This document shows, in pieces, positions 55,004 to 64,000 of a DNA stretch of 64,000 nt; position 1 is the first letter of the stretch, and each line of letters starts with the position of its first letter. Below the pieces are notes generated by a model that ran no database searches, was not told where the DNA came from, and was given only the letters and a program-made list of their open reading frames with translations. The DNA is from Agriotes lineatus (lineage: Eukaryota > Arthropoda > Insecta > Coleoptera > Elateridae). The stretch is from the NCBI GenBank assembly GCA_940337035.1, contig CALNHX010005830.1, forward strand, positions 1-64,000, given 5' to 3'. The translations under genes and the position numbers were made by a program.

Positions 55004-56657
55004 GCAGGGGTGAATGGCGACCACTTAAGTTTTTTTTTGGCATTGCTACTATTATATGACATAAAATATGTTATTGAATGTAAAAATAAATAGTGGAGAC
55101 CTTACTTTAAACAAGTTTTTATTGGTTTTGTGAAAATAACACGGTAAAAAATATTGAAACAGTTTCGAAAAAAATCTTCAATGGCCGGAATTAAACTCAT
55201 ATTGGGGGTAATTGTGAACGCATGCCGGTATTGCCCACACACCATTAGTTATTCGCAGTGGTCACAAACAAATTTTTTTCTTTCTTGATTGGTACATTCT
55301 TTGTGAGCCCATTGGCCACAGAAGATACATTTGAGCCAAATTTCTTTTTTTCCGTACTCGCCACATACGAGGCACACTTCTTCGGTTATTTCAGCTTCAC
55401 CTACCTCACTTTCTTCTGAACTGTCCTCATCAGATACTTCCTGTACACGTTTTACTTCAGTGTTTGTTTTACACATTCTCTTAATCTTAGGACGAAGTAT
55501 AATGGTAGATTTGCCCGTTTTGTTGTCTGCCGAAGAAACATTCCTTAGCTTTAAATTTTTTTGTTTATTCAATTTTTTATTGTTTTTTATTTCCAGTTGT
55601 TCTTTAATCGGAGTAGACGTGAATATTTCAGCATGCTGTTTTTCCTGCTGGGCTTTGGGACTCTGGGCAAGGAAACCTTGCTGGTTGAGGGCATGTCTAG
55701 TATGTCCCTAAATGAAAATTCTGTTTCTCGCTGTTTCGTCGCATTGGTTTAAGTTTCGGTGGGAGCCTCAGTTGCCGGGTGCCGATGCGTGTTGTAAAAA
55801 TATTTTCATTAGGTATTGCAGGATCTTTCTCAGTGAGTGCAGTATTGTTATTTTGTGCTCCTTGGAAAGCCCTATGTTCTCTGCAGGCAAAAAATCGTCC
55901 TCGGAGAAAACATCCGGATTGGTTTTACCCCTTTCTGCACTTAAAATAAAGCCTACTCTTTGCTGTCCCTTCTGAGCTAGAATTTTGCCGGATATCTGGA
56001 CATTCGTAATGCCTGTCTCATCGGCGTTTAATATGCGAGTTGGACAGAATTTATATTTTTCCCATCAGGCTAATCAACTTTGAAAAGAATATGTTCACTT
56101 CTTCCCTATTAAAAGCTGTCAGCCTATTAATACTTGTAGGCTGTGGTTTTCTGACAAAAATCTCGGGATTTCGTTTTAAAAATTGCTCCATCCAATCTCT
56201 ACCAGCAGCTTTATTAGCTTGTATAAAAGGATGTCTTATACCATTCCTTTCTGCATAGTTAAATGCACACTGTTTTATTTCTTGGGCAGTTAGTCCATAA
56301 AATATTTTCGATAGCCTAATTATTTCGGCAGCAAGTTCTTTCTCCGCTTCCTGTGAAAAAACTGGTTTTCATCCCAATACTGCTGGCAAAACGCCCCCTT
56401 TCTTAAATCGGTCTTGCAGAGTGGATCTCGGTATTCCAAATCTCCTGCTCACTTCCCTTTTACTTTTCCCCTCCCGAATGGCATTTAGAGCATCTGACAA
56501 TTTTTCTGGCGTCCAAGTAGCTTTTTTTCGTGCTTCGAATATATTTTCGAGGCATCTGAAAGAGAACACGCGTATTGGTACTATGATAAGAAATATGGTT
56601 ACAATAATGGACACGGCCGGAATTTCCCCCAAATACGTGGCCGGAATTACCCCCATT
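55004..56657 (-). mobile_element. Pogo element 2, internally deleted
   Basis: TA at 55002-55003 and 56658-56659 with imperfect inverted ends (GCAGGGGTGAATGGCGACC against AATGGGGGTAATTCCGGCC). A minus-strand transposase with the centre of its DDE domain missing lies inside. Ends are assigned with moderate certainty because they match imperfectly. Confidence 0.65.
55249..56555 (-). pseudogene. Pogo-type transposase 2 with C-terminal PHD-like finger, deleted core
   Basis: ATG at 56555 (MPRKYIRS). A frameshift near 56535 leads to TWTPEKLSDALNAIREGKSK, EVSRRFGIPRSTLQDRF (psq-type HTH). After a further break near 56375 come AAEIIRLSKIFYGLTAQEIK and KAAGRDWMEQFLKRNPEIF (second HTH). ILNADETGITNVQ supplies the first catalytic Asp, but after GKILAQKGQQRVGFILSAER the frame jumps to NPDVFSEDDFLPAEN, typical of the tail; the motifs with Asp 2 and 3 are gone. 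55249-55572 ends with CLVCGEYG...WLKCIFCGQWAHKEC...CDHC, a PHD-like finger. Confidence 0.8.
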
Positions 56658-56897
56658 TACTGCACTCAATAAAGAATTTTATTAGTTAAAACATAGAAAA
56701 GTTAGGTTAAAATCTGTCTGGTTTTCCTGTTATGCTTGCTTTGGACTACAGTTTTTTAATATGCTACAAGGAATGTTGTACCATGCGTTCAAAAATGTCT
56801 GAGATGAGACTATAGGCAACACATTATACACGATTGGTTTTTAATAGCAAAAAAATCCCCAAAAAGGTTTATGCAGATAAATTAATTAGTTCGTCTA
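56658..56897. other. Short non-coding spacer
   Basis: AT-rich; nothing recognised. Confidence 0.5.
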
Positions 56898-57768
56898 TTA
56901 ATAATTAGTTCTGTTATCATAAAATTCCTTAAGATATTGTAATGTTTCTCTTGCTGTGTGGGCCGGTGCATTATCTTGTTGCAATTCATCATTGTGAACT
57001 TGTGCAAAAAATTCTTGTAAAATAATCCTCCGATAACTTTCAGCTGTTATAGTTTCTTGAAAAAACACAGGTCCTATTATACGCCTTCGTGAAACAGCAA
57101 CCCACACTCCAATCTTCTGGGGATGTAAAGTGGTTTCAACAAATTCATGGGGATTTTCAGCTCCCCAAATGCGGAAATTTTGTGAATTAATATAACCAGA
57201 TAAGTGGAACCACGCTTTATCAGTACAAAATATTAAATCCAGAAGGTTATTATTTTGTGCTAAATTTTCGTTAAACCATTTACAATCAGGTGGTAAGAGT
57301 TGCTGCACGACACTAACTTTGTAGGGATGCCAATGAGCTTCTTCTTTAAAGCTGTGTGAACAGTACCAACTGCCAATCCTGAAATTATTTTAATAACTTA
57401 TTGCATAGCTGTATTTTTTTTAATGTTTAAGTTCAGTTAATACCTGTTTGAGCTGATAATTGTCTCAAAGATTTTTTCGGGCTGGTCGTCACGCGATGTT
57501 CGATATCGTCTAGTGTCTCTGCTGTTAATTTTGTTGGTCGCCCAGAAGACTATTCCTTACAAATGCAGTTTTTTTCTTCAAATCGGTGGATAATATTGTG
57601 TTTGTGATTGGCAAAATTGTGACGATTAAATTGTACATCAGGAAACTGTTGCGTAAATTGTTGAATGCAAGACTCCAAGTTATAGCTCCAAGTTCTATCC
57701 ACATTTAGACTTGCATTGCGATAATGAGCCATTAAAATAAAAGCGTCTTGCTCTGATGTAAACACCAT
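56898..57768 (-). pseudogene. Mariner/IS630-type transposase, decayed and truncated
   Basis: ATG at 57768 (MVFTSEQDAFILMAHYRNAS). The N-terminal region runs to CKE, then a stop at ~57550; next SGRPTKLTAETLDDIEHRVT and SPKKSLRQLSAQTG up to a GT donor near 57443. A short AT-rich intron ends at TTTCAG near 57380; GLAVGTVHTALKKKL then HWHPYKVSVVQQLLPPD follows with a frameshift between. The catalytic half has IFCTDKAWFHLSGYINSQNF (first Asp), KIGVWVAVSRRRIIGPVFF and QQDNAPAHTA (second Asp), but it ends before the third acidic motif. Dead copy; element ends not found. Confidence 0.78.
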
Positions 57769-57959
57769 CTTTTTTTCTTTTTGCTGAAATTAAATTATGT
57801 AAATGTAGTAATTGCAACATAAAATGTAATTTATTGCAACTAACTCTTGTGTTTTCACATTGGCGAGAAGCCGTACTGAACACGAAGTGAACACAAAAGT
57901 TGCACACACCGAAGCCGCGACTTTAAAGGTTTCTCCGTGGAAAAATTAGGGTAATCCTG

Positions 57960-58550
57960 CTGTTTAAAGCTCCCATTTTGAACTACTGATCCCAGAGCTA
58001 GTAATATAGGAGGGATGCTGCAATGCTGAGGGTCGATTCTACTACCATTAGTAGTAGTTCATTTCGATAAAGAAATTGGGAAAGCTATAGAAATGCAAAT
58101 TAAATTAACAAGACAATTAAATTTTAATTCTCTTACATTATATTACAAGTAAATTATTAGCAATAAAACTGTTTTCGTTACAATTGAAATTGGACTATTT
58201 TTGTGATTGTAAGCAACTTCGTTAATAATCTTTTTGCAGTAAAATTATTTAAAAATTGCAGTAATAACCCCTAGTAGAATCAAAATCTATAATATAATTT
58301 TCCTTAATGTGTGTCTGTGGCACAAAATAAAATCTCACGTTTCGGCTTCACAGATGTTTATATTTGTTTAGGTTTTGTTTTTCTTATCTTAGCGCTCGGG
58401 TCGGAGCTTGACCTTTCGCATATCCTATTTCACGTGCGCGCCGATTCAAGACTCGCAGCGCGTAACGCGCGGTTTGCTTGTAAAATTTAATTTGTCAGCA
58501 AATGGATAAATAAGAAATGAAATATACTACTGTATTTGTAAATAAAACTT
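57960..58550. other. No gene recognised
   Basis: Mostly AT-rich; a small GC-richer patch at about 58390-58480. No ORF with recognisable motifs and no clear repeat. Confidence 0.5.
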
Positions 58551-58554
58551 CAAA

Positions 58555-59035
58555 CCGTGTTAATTTTATTGAATATAAAAAAGTGCAAAACCTGTAACTA
58601 CAGACAATGCATTAAATTGTTTATGAAAAAGTGCACATGGATTAACAAAAAATACACTGAACTGTTATTAAAAGTGCATATATACTTTCCAAAAATAAAT
58701 GAAATTGTTTATAAAAATGTACAGATGTATTTACAAGAAATCAACTGAATTGTTAATAAAAAACGATTATATATTTTACAAAAATAAAGTAAATTGTTTA
58801 TAAAAATGTACAGATGTATTTTCAAGAAATCACCTGGATTGTTAATAAAAAACAATTATATATTTTCCAAAAATCAAGTAAATTGTTTATAAAAATGTAC
58901 AGATGTATTTACAAGAAACAAACTGAATTATTAATAAAAAACGATTATATATTTTCCAAAAATAAAGTAAATTGTTTATAAAACTGTACATATGTATTTA
59001 CAAGAAACAAACTGAATTGTTAATAAAAAACGTAT
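58555..59035 (+). repeat. Tandem array, ~89 bp unit, about 5 copies
   Basis: Unit contains GTAAATTGTTTATAAAAATG, TACAGATGTATTTACAAGAA and CTGAATTGTTAATAAAAAAC in this order; copies differ by scattered substitutions and short indels. Confidence 0.88.
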
Positions 59036-60240
59036 ATATTGCTACGTACGAAGGTGTTGTAACTTTATTATTTACTTATTAAAAATGTTCAATCAATATA
59101 AAACTTACCTTGTTGTAGATATCTTTTGCATGTATTAATAATAACCTCGACTAGCTCTAATATTTCTTTATCTGCAGGGTAACTGTTGCTTAATATTTAA
59201 TTATGCACTGCAATATATTTTAAAGTATGTTAACGAATTGAATTATTTTGAAAAATATTGTTTGTATTATGTCAATAGTTCAATTTCAACCTTTGAATGA
59301 CATCTTGTTTAACTTAGTTATCCATTATTCCAATTTGTAAGTGATTGTTCATGTTTAATTAATTTACGGACGTTTAAACAATTTAAAACAAATTTATTTT
59401 ATTTACAATTCCAAAATTAATTATCATTTCTAAACTTCAAGTTTACAAATCTATTATTAAATGAATCTTATCTAATTTGCATGCTTTTAAAATCTCTTTC
59501 TATTGGCCTTTTTAAATTTCCTCTTTAGTTAATATTGTTCGTCGCTCAGTACTGATAATATAATTTCAATTTTCAACTCACTCTGCTTTATCAATAGTTG
59601 TGTGTTGTCTGTATCCTTCAACCTTGAAGTATCCCTTTGATTTGCTTTATCAATAGTGGTGTCTCGTCTGCATCCTTCAGCCTTGAAGTATCCCTTTGAC
59701 TGTTCCGGATTTTGCTACTGTTGTAACAATGTTCTTCTAGTTGATTGATATTTTCTCCACAATGTTATCACGCACTGATAAACACTTTTAACACCTTTTA
59801 AATTATGTTATACCCAGAGTTTATCTATTATGCAATTAATTCTGGATAATTATTTAATCTGACATATCTTCCTCATTTTTATTATATCCGCCCTCTTTCT
59901 ATCTCAAACATAAACAACCCCTTTTTACTTATCTCAGCACTCTCTTTGAAAAATCTTATTAATTATTTAAATAAATCAAATTAGTTAAATGTGTTGACAT
60001 AAATCATTTTTTTAGGTTATAACTATTTATACACTTTCCAGAAACTTAAATAACCATTGCATTTGTAATATTGAGTTATATTCCAATACTTTATAACATT
60101 CTGCAGTGCATCTCATATGAACAATAATTGATTTTTGACAATTCAAACGACTTGCATATTTTAAAATTATTATACCAATCTTGGCCAGTTCTAAAATTGA
60201 TTCAACCTTTTTAAAGAATGTATTCTTTTTATCATTTTTT
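59036..60240. other. Unique part of the left Merlin arm
   Basis: AT-rich and without genes. From about 59740 onward it is mirrored in the right arm. A local duplication lies at about 59585-59700: GTATCCTTCAACCTTGAAGT and GCATCCTTCAGCCTTGAAGT, 57 bp apart. Confidence 0.55.
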
Positions 60241-60244
60241 ATAT

Positions 60245-61040
60245 CATAGCAATATATTTTCCAAAAATAAAGTAGTTGTTTATAAAAATGTACTGATGTA
60301 TTTACAAGAAACAAACTGAATTGTTAATGGAAAACATTTATTTTACAAAAATAAAGTAAATTGTTTATAAAAATGTACAGATGTATTTACAAGAAATCCA
60401 CTGAATTGTTAATAAAAACGATTATATATTTTACAAAAATAAAGTAAATTGTTTATAAAAATGTACAGATGTATTTACAAAAAATAAACTGAATTGTTAA
60501 TGAAAAACATTTATATATTTTCCAAAAATAAAGTAATTGTTTATAAAAATTTACAGATGTATTTACAAAAAATAAACTGAATTGTTAATAAAAAACATTT
60601 ATATAGGTATAAAAATTTACAGATGTATTTACAAAAAATAAACTGAATTGTTAATAAAAAACATTTATATAGGTATTTGCCAAAAATAAAGTAAATTGTT
60701 TATAAAAATGTACAGATGTATTTATAAGAAATAAACTGAATTGTTAATAAGAAATGTTTATATATTTACTAAAAATAAATTAAATTGTTTATAAAAAAGT
60801 GCACATGTATTTATTAAAAAAAGTAACAGAGCTGTTATTAAAAAGTGCATATATATTTACCAAAAATAAATTAAATTGTTTATAAAAACGTACAAATATT
60901 TACAAAAATAAACTAAGTTGATATTAAAAAAGTGCATACAAATAAGTTAAACTGTTTTTAAAAAAGTGCATAAATATAAATTAAATTGTTTTTAACAAAG
61001 TACAAATATATTTACAAAAATAATATGTTGTTATTAAAAG
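60245..61040 (+). repeat. Tandem array, ~89 bp unit, about 9 copies, inner left arm
   Basis: Same unit as at 58555-59035, with copies becoming shorter and more diverged toward 61040, next to the end of the transposase gene. Confidence 0.88.
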
Positions 61041-61059
61041 AGTGATAAATGATAACAGA

Positions 61060-62192
61060 TTAAAATACGTATTGTTGGCTTATGTGAATTATAAATTCGG
61101 AAAAAATATCATTATGAAATTGATTTCGCCATATAAATTCGTGCAAATACGACTCACAAAGCGCCTGGTATGTACCAAATTGTCGCCGAAGCTTTCGCTT
61201 TGCTCGCATCCACATGTTTTCGACACTTTCGATGTGCACAGCAGGATCGTCAGGATCAACAAAATTTTCTTGGTGTACTACAGCATAGTGTTCGTACACG
61301 CCACCATCCATGTTGTTAATGCCATTGTAGGCTCTCCAAGCATCGCTCATTATAATGGAGCCAGGTAAAATAAATCTAAGAAGATTAAATAGGTGGGTTT
61401 TAAAAAAGAACTTAAAATAATAAAAAACTTAAAGAGGAATTCTGGAAAAATAGCACACAAAAAGCAAATTCTGTTTAGCTTCAAAAATTCTACCAATCAC
61501 TAAATCTAAAGCTACAACATGCTCTATTTTTTTAAGTTACTTTCGGACCAACGCCAATAATGTAGCTGATGTTTTATCAGGAACTTTCACCAAAAAACCG
61601 AATCGCGTTCTACGCCCCCGAAAACCCAGTGACCTTCGCGCCACTGACCACGGTGATATTTCCTATGGAAAAATTTTGACTCGTCTGTTTCGATGATTTT
61701 CGAAGTTAAATCCTGGTTCAATCCTCCTTCCACCATAGGATTATCTATAAGAGATTGTTCGCACGTTTCTCGACAAAAATTACACCAATCAACAATAGCA
61801 TGGGTAGAATGTTCTCCCAGTCGAGCTTCGTAAGCGATGTTGGCCTGGCTAAAATCTCGACACCAGCCGTATATAATTATATTAATCTGTTGAAGGGATA
61901 GATGACATCTTGCAAAAAACGACTGGCTTTTAATACTGGTCGATTTTCGGCATTGCCAACGATACCCATCGTTTAATTGCGCTTTTTTCACAAACGACAT
62001 GGGTAATTGACGCTCATCACAATTATTGGTATTTCTCAATAAACGACGCCTTACTAGCCACTCTATGCAGGTTAAATTTTCGTGAAATGTGATATCACGA
62101 AAAGTAATATTTTCATCTCGAACTTGATTATTATTCAAAATATCATTCCCATCAACAATTATTGGGGATGCCAAACCACCTCTACCAGCCAT
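61060..62192 (-). pseudogene. Merlin transposase (IS1595/ISXO2-type DDE), one frameshift
   Basis: ATG at 62192. Exon 1 runs to 61541 and exon 2 is 61375-61060; the GT-AG intron is 61376-61540. Motifs: IEWLVRRRLL, GYRWQCRKSTSIKSQSFF, LSLQQINIIIYGW; then DLTSKIIETDESKFFHRKYH (first Asp), REGHWVFGGVERDS; then, after a one-base deletion near 61590, FLVKVPDKTSATLLALV. Exon 2 gives FILPGSIIMSDAWRAYN (second Asp), HQENFVDPDDPAVHIESVE and WMRAKRKLRRQFG (third acidic residue). The spliced length is one base short of a multiple of three, as expected from a single deletion. Otherwise complete; recently inactivated. Confidence 0.85.
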
Positions 62193-62624
62193 TATCGAAA
62201 TTTATTGAAGTTGTTAAACGAACACAGCGCACGAAAGCAGTAGTAATGAGATCTCACAATGTTGAAGATGTATATAATCTGCTTTACGCATGCTCAAGGA
62301 GCAGCTGAAATGGGAACCATAAACTGCAGTTTTACCAATAAATACATTTACAAAATCTAAACTAAAATAAAATGTTCAAAATAACCAAATTATAAATATT
62401 AAAAGTAAAAAATAGCCGAATCTAAAGTGCGAATTTCTATCTTGCTAAGCTGAAATAAAACAACAAGAATCTAAATTAAAAATATGTAACTTATACAGGG
62501 TGTAATGGAAGGCCACGTTCACCAAACTGCTAACAAACACCCCTGCAGATAGCGCACCAATCTACAATTGTGTCTTGCACAGTATACTTTTTATAAACCA
62601 TTTAATTTATTTTTGGCAAATATA
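62193..62624. other. Upstream part of the Merlin gene and a solitary CAGGGTG end
   Basis: Non-coding. ATACAGGGTGTAATGGAAGG near 62494 looks like a lone mariner-type terminus; no partner was found. 62583-62620 contains half an ~89 bp unit in reverse orientation. Confidence 0.45.
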
Positions 62625-63106
62625 CAGGGTGATTTTTTGAAAACGATCCACCTGAGATATTTCAGAAACCAAAAGGAAATTAAAAATTTCCGAAAACAGG
62701 TCCACTTATATGTCAAGGGGGAAACGGTTTGACCTATAATTCACACTTTTGACGTTTACCCCTGCGCCCCCACGAATACCTCCCCAAAAATGTTAAATAG
62801 AATGACCCATCGCGTGGTATCTCAAATGAAAGCTTATCTTATAAGGATTATGGTGATGTGTCACTTGCCCACGTTTTTTATTTTCTCATACATTTTATGA
62901 GAAAGTTTATCATTGCCACTTCAGGAGAACGGTAAGCGCTGTCGAAACCTAATTTAATCAGGTAGGCGTGGAAAAAAAAAGGAAAGCAAGCCGTTGACGT
63001 TTTTTCTAACAAACTTTCACATTAGTTGATAAGTGGACCTGTTTTCGGTAATTTCCTTTTGGTTTCTGAAATATCTCAGGCGGATCGTTTTAAAAAAATC
63101 ACCCTG
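62625..63106. mobile_element. 482 bp mariner-type MITE
   Basis: Ends CAGGGTGATTTTTTGAAAAC and its near-complement, flanked by TA (62623-62624 and 63107-63108). Inverted ends of about 85 bp include AAATTAAAAATTTCCGAAAA and GTCCACTTAT. No ORF. The first ten bases, CAGGGTGATT, match the intact DD41D mariner at 17.9 kb, but the rest differs. Confidence 0.85.
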
Positions 63107-63109
63107 TAT

Positions 63110-63425
63110 AAATTTTTTTATTAACAATTCAGTTTATTTCTTGTAAATACATCTGTACACTTTTATAAACAATTTCATTTATTTTTGCCAATTATATAAA
63201 TGTTTTTTATAAACAATTTACTTTATTTTTGGGAAATATATAAATGTTTTTTATTAACAATTCAGTTTATTTTTTGTAAGCACATCTGTACATTTTTTTA
63301 AACAATTTACTTTATTTTTGGCAATTATATAAATGTTTTTTATTAACAATTCAGTTTATTTCTTGTAAATACATCTGTACACTTTTATAAAGAAATTCAT
63401 TTATTTTTGGTAAATATTGCTATGA
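63110..63425 (-). repeat. Inverted tandem array, ~89 bp unit, about 3.5 copies
   Basis: Reverse complement of the arrays at 58.6 and 60.3 kb (CTTGTAAATACATCTGTACA occurs repeatedly). Confidence 0.88.
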
Positions 63426-64000
63426 TATAAAAATGGTTAAAAATAATGTATTCTAAAAAATGTTGAATCACTTTAAAACCGGCCAAGATTGGTATAACAA
63501 CTCTAAAATTAGCAAGTGGTTTGAATTGTTAAAAATCAATTATTGTTCACATGAGATACATTGCAGAATGTTACAACGTACTGAGGTATAACTTAATTTT
63601 GTTAATGTGATGGTTATTTACAATTCTGGAAAGTTTAAAAAAATGTTTATGAAATGTTAGATAAATATTTATAACCTAAAAATGACTTTTGTTAAGATAT
63701 TTAACTAATTTGATTTAATTTAATAATTAATAAAATTTACTTCCAAAAAAAGTGCTGAAAGAAGTTAAAGGGATTGTTTATATTTTTATGATATGAGAAA
63801 GGAGGCGGGTAGAAAATATTGGAAATTGTGAGAGATAAAAATAATTTTCCCGAATTAATTTTAAAATAGATAAACTCTGGGTATAATATAGTAAAAACGA
63901 TGTTAAAAGTGATTATCAGTGCGTGATAAGACAGTGGCAGAACTATCGATACATTTGGAAAACGTGGTCCCAGCAGTATCAGAATCAGTTGCAGTCCAGG
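63426..64000 (-). repeat. Right Merlin arm, unique part (continues beyond window)
   Basis: Reverse complement of about 59740-60240, with moderate divergence: for example TATCATAGCAATAT, CCAATCTTGGCC and CAATAATTGATTTT are all mirrored. The last ~50 bases no longer match clearly. Confidence 0.75.

Larger units (their letters stand above)
58555..64000 (-). mobile_element. Merlin element with long inverted arms made of ~89 bp repeats (runs off the window)
   Basis: A Merlin-type transposase (61060-62192, minus) is flanked by arms that are inverted copies: about 59740-61030 corresponds to 63110-63940, for example the segment ending ...CCCAGAGTTTATCTAT near 59829 and its complement near 63870. Both arms contain arrays of the same ~89 bp unit. 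A 482 bp mariner-type MITE lies inside the right arm. The outer limits are not determined; the right arm reaches the window edge. Confidence 0.7.

Noticed and set aside
58555..61040. Regular ~89 bp repeats considered as a CRISPR array
   Set aside because: Units are contiguous tandem copies with no unique spacers, in a eukaryotic transposon context.
62494..62515. Second mariner-type element starting ATACAGGGTGTAATGG
   Set aside because: No complementary end downstream; recorded only as a lone terminus.

Overview
The window looks like a gene-poor, AT-rich stretch of an arthropod (most likely insect) nuclear genome. Evidence: eukaryotic GT-AG introns, and a dense stack of animal-type transposable elements (Penelope-like, Jockey/CR1-like LINE, mariner, pogo, hAT, PIF/Harbinger, Merlin). 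No rRNA, tRNA, CRISPR array or prokaryotic operon was seen. Species cannot be told from the sequence.

Layout. 1-6.47 kb: a head-to-tail Penelope-like element (PLE-A) with two full, almost identical 879-codon copies, an inverted and a direct partial copy on the left, a partial copy on the right, and (TA)n tracts at both outer ends. 7.77-13.14 kb (minus): a seven-exon gene whose reading frame is open across all exons (940 aa); it has two Cys/His fingers and a C-terminal fold that reads like a Crypton-type tyrosine recombinase. 15.5-17.9 kb: non-coding PLE terminal repeats, including a palindrome with ~980 bp arms. 17.95-20.1 kb: a mariner element with an intact DD41D transposase and a TA duplication.

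20.2-33.3 kb: one minus-strand LINE (PHD-like ORF1 plus endonuclease/RT ORF2) broken by a 479 bp MITE, a hAT with an 8 bp target duplication, a Harbinger and a second hAT. 33.35-37.56 kb: a second Harbinger (Myb/SANT-like plus DDE genes). 37.56-46.8 kb: a second minus-strand LINE split by a third Harbinger (ATT duplication), which itself carries a pogo element (TA duplication). 47.2-57.8 kb: LINE tail, hAT (8 bp duplication), a further hAT disrupted by a second Penelope-like element (PLE-D, 15 bp duplication, 874 bp inverted arms), an internally deleted pogo, and a decayed mariner-like gene. 58.5-64 kb: a Merlin element (one frameshift) inside long inverted arms built of ~89 bp tandem repeats; its right arm runs off the window.

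Most remarkable: every Penelope-derived element carries a hammerhead-ribozyme-like fold. In three of the four families the core C3-G8 pair is replaced together by U3-A8, the pattern expected of a selected structure. In PLE-A this fold sits exactly across the stop/start junction of the tandem copies, so the 2642 bp repeat unit is coding over all but 2 bp. Coding calls rest on hand translation and remembered family motifs; no database search was possible.
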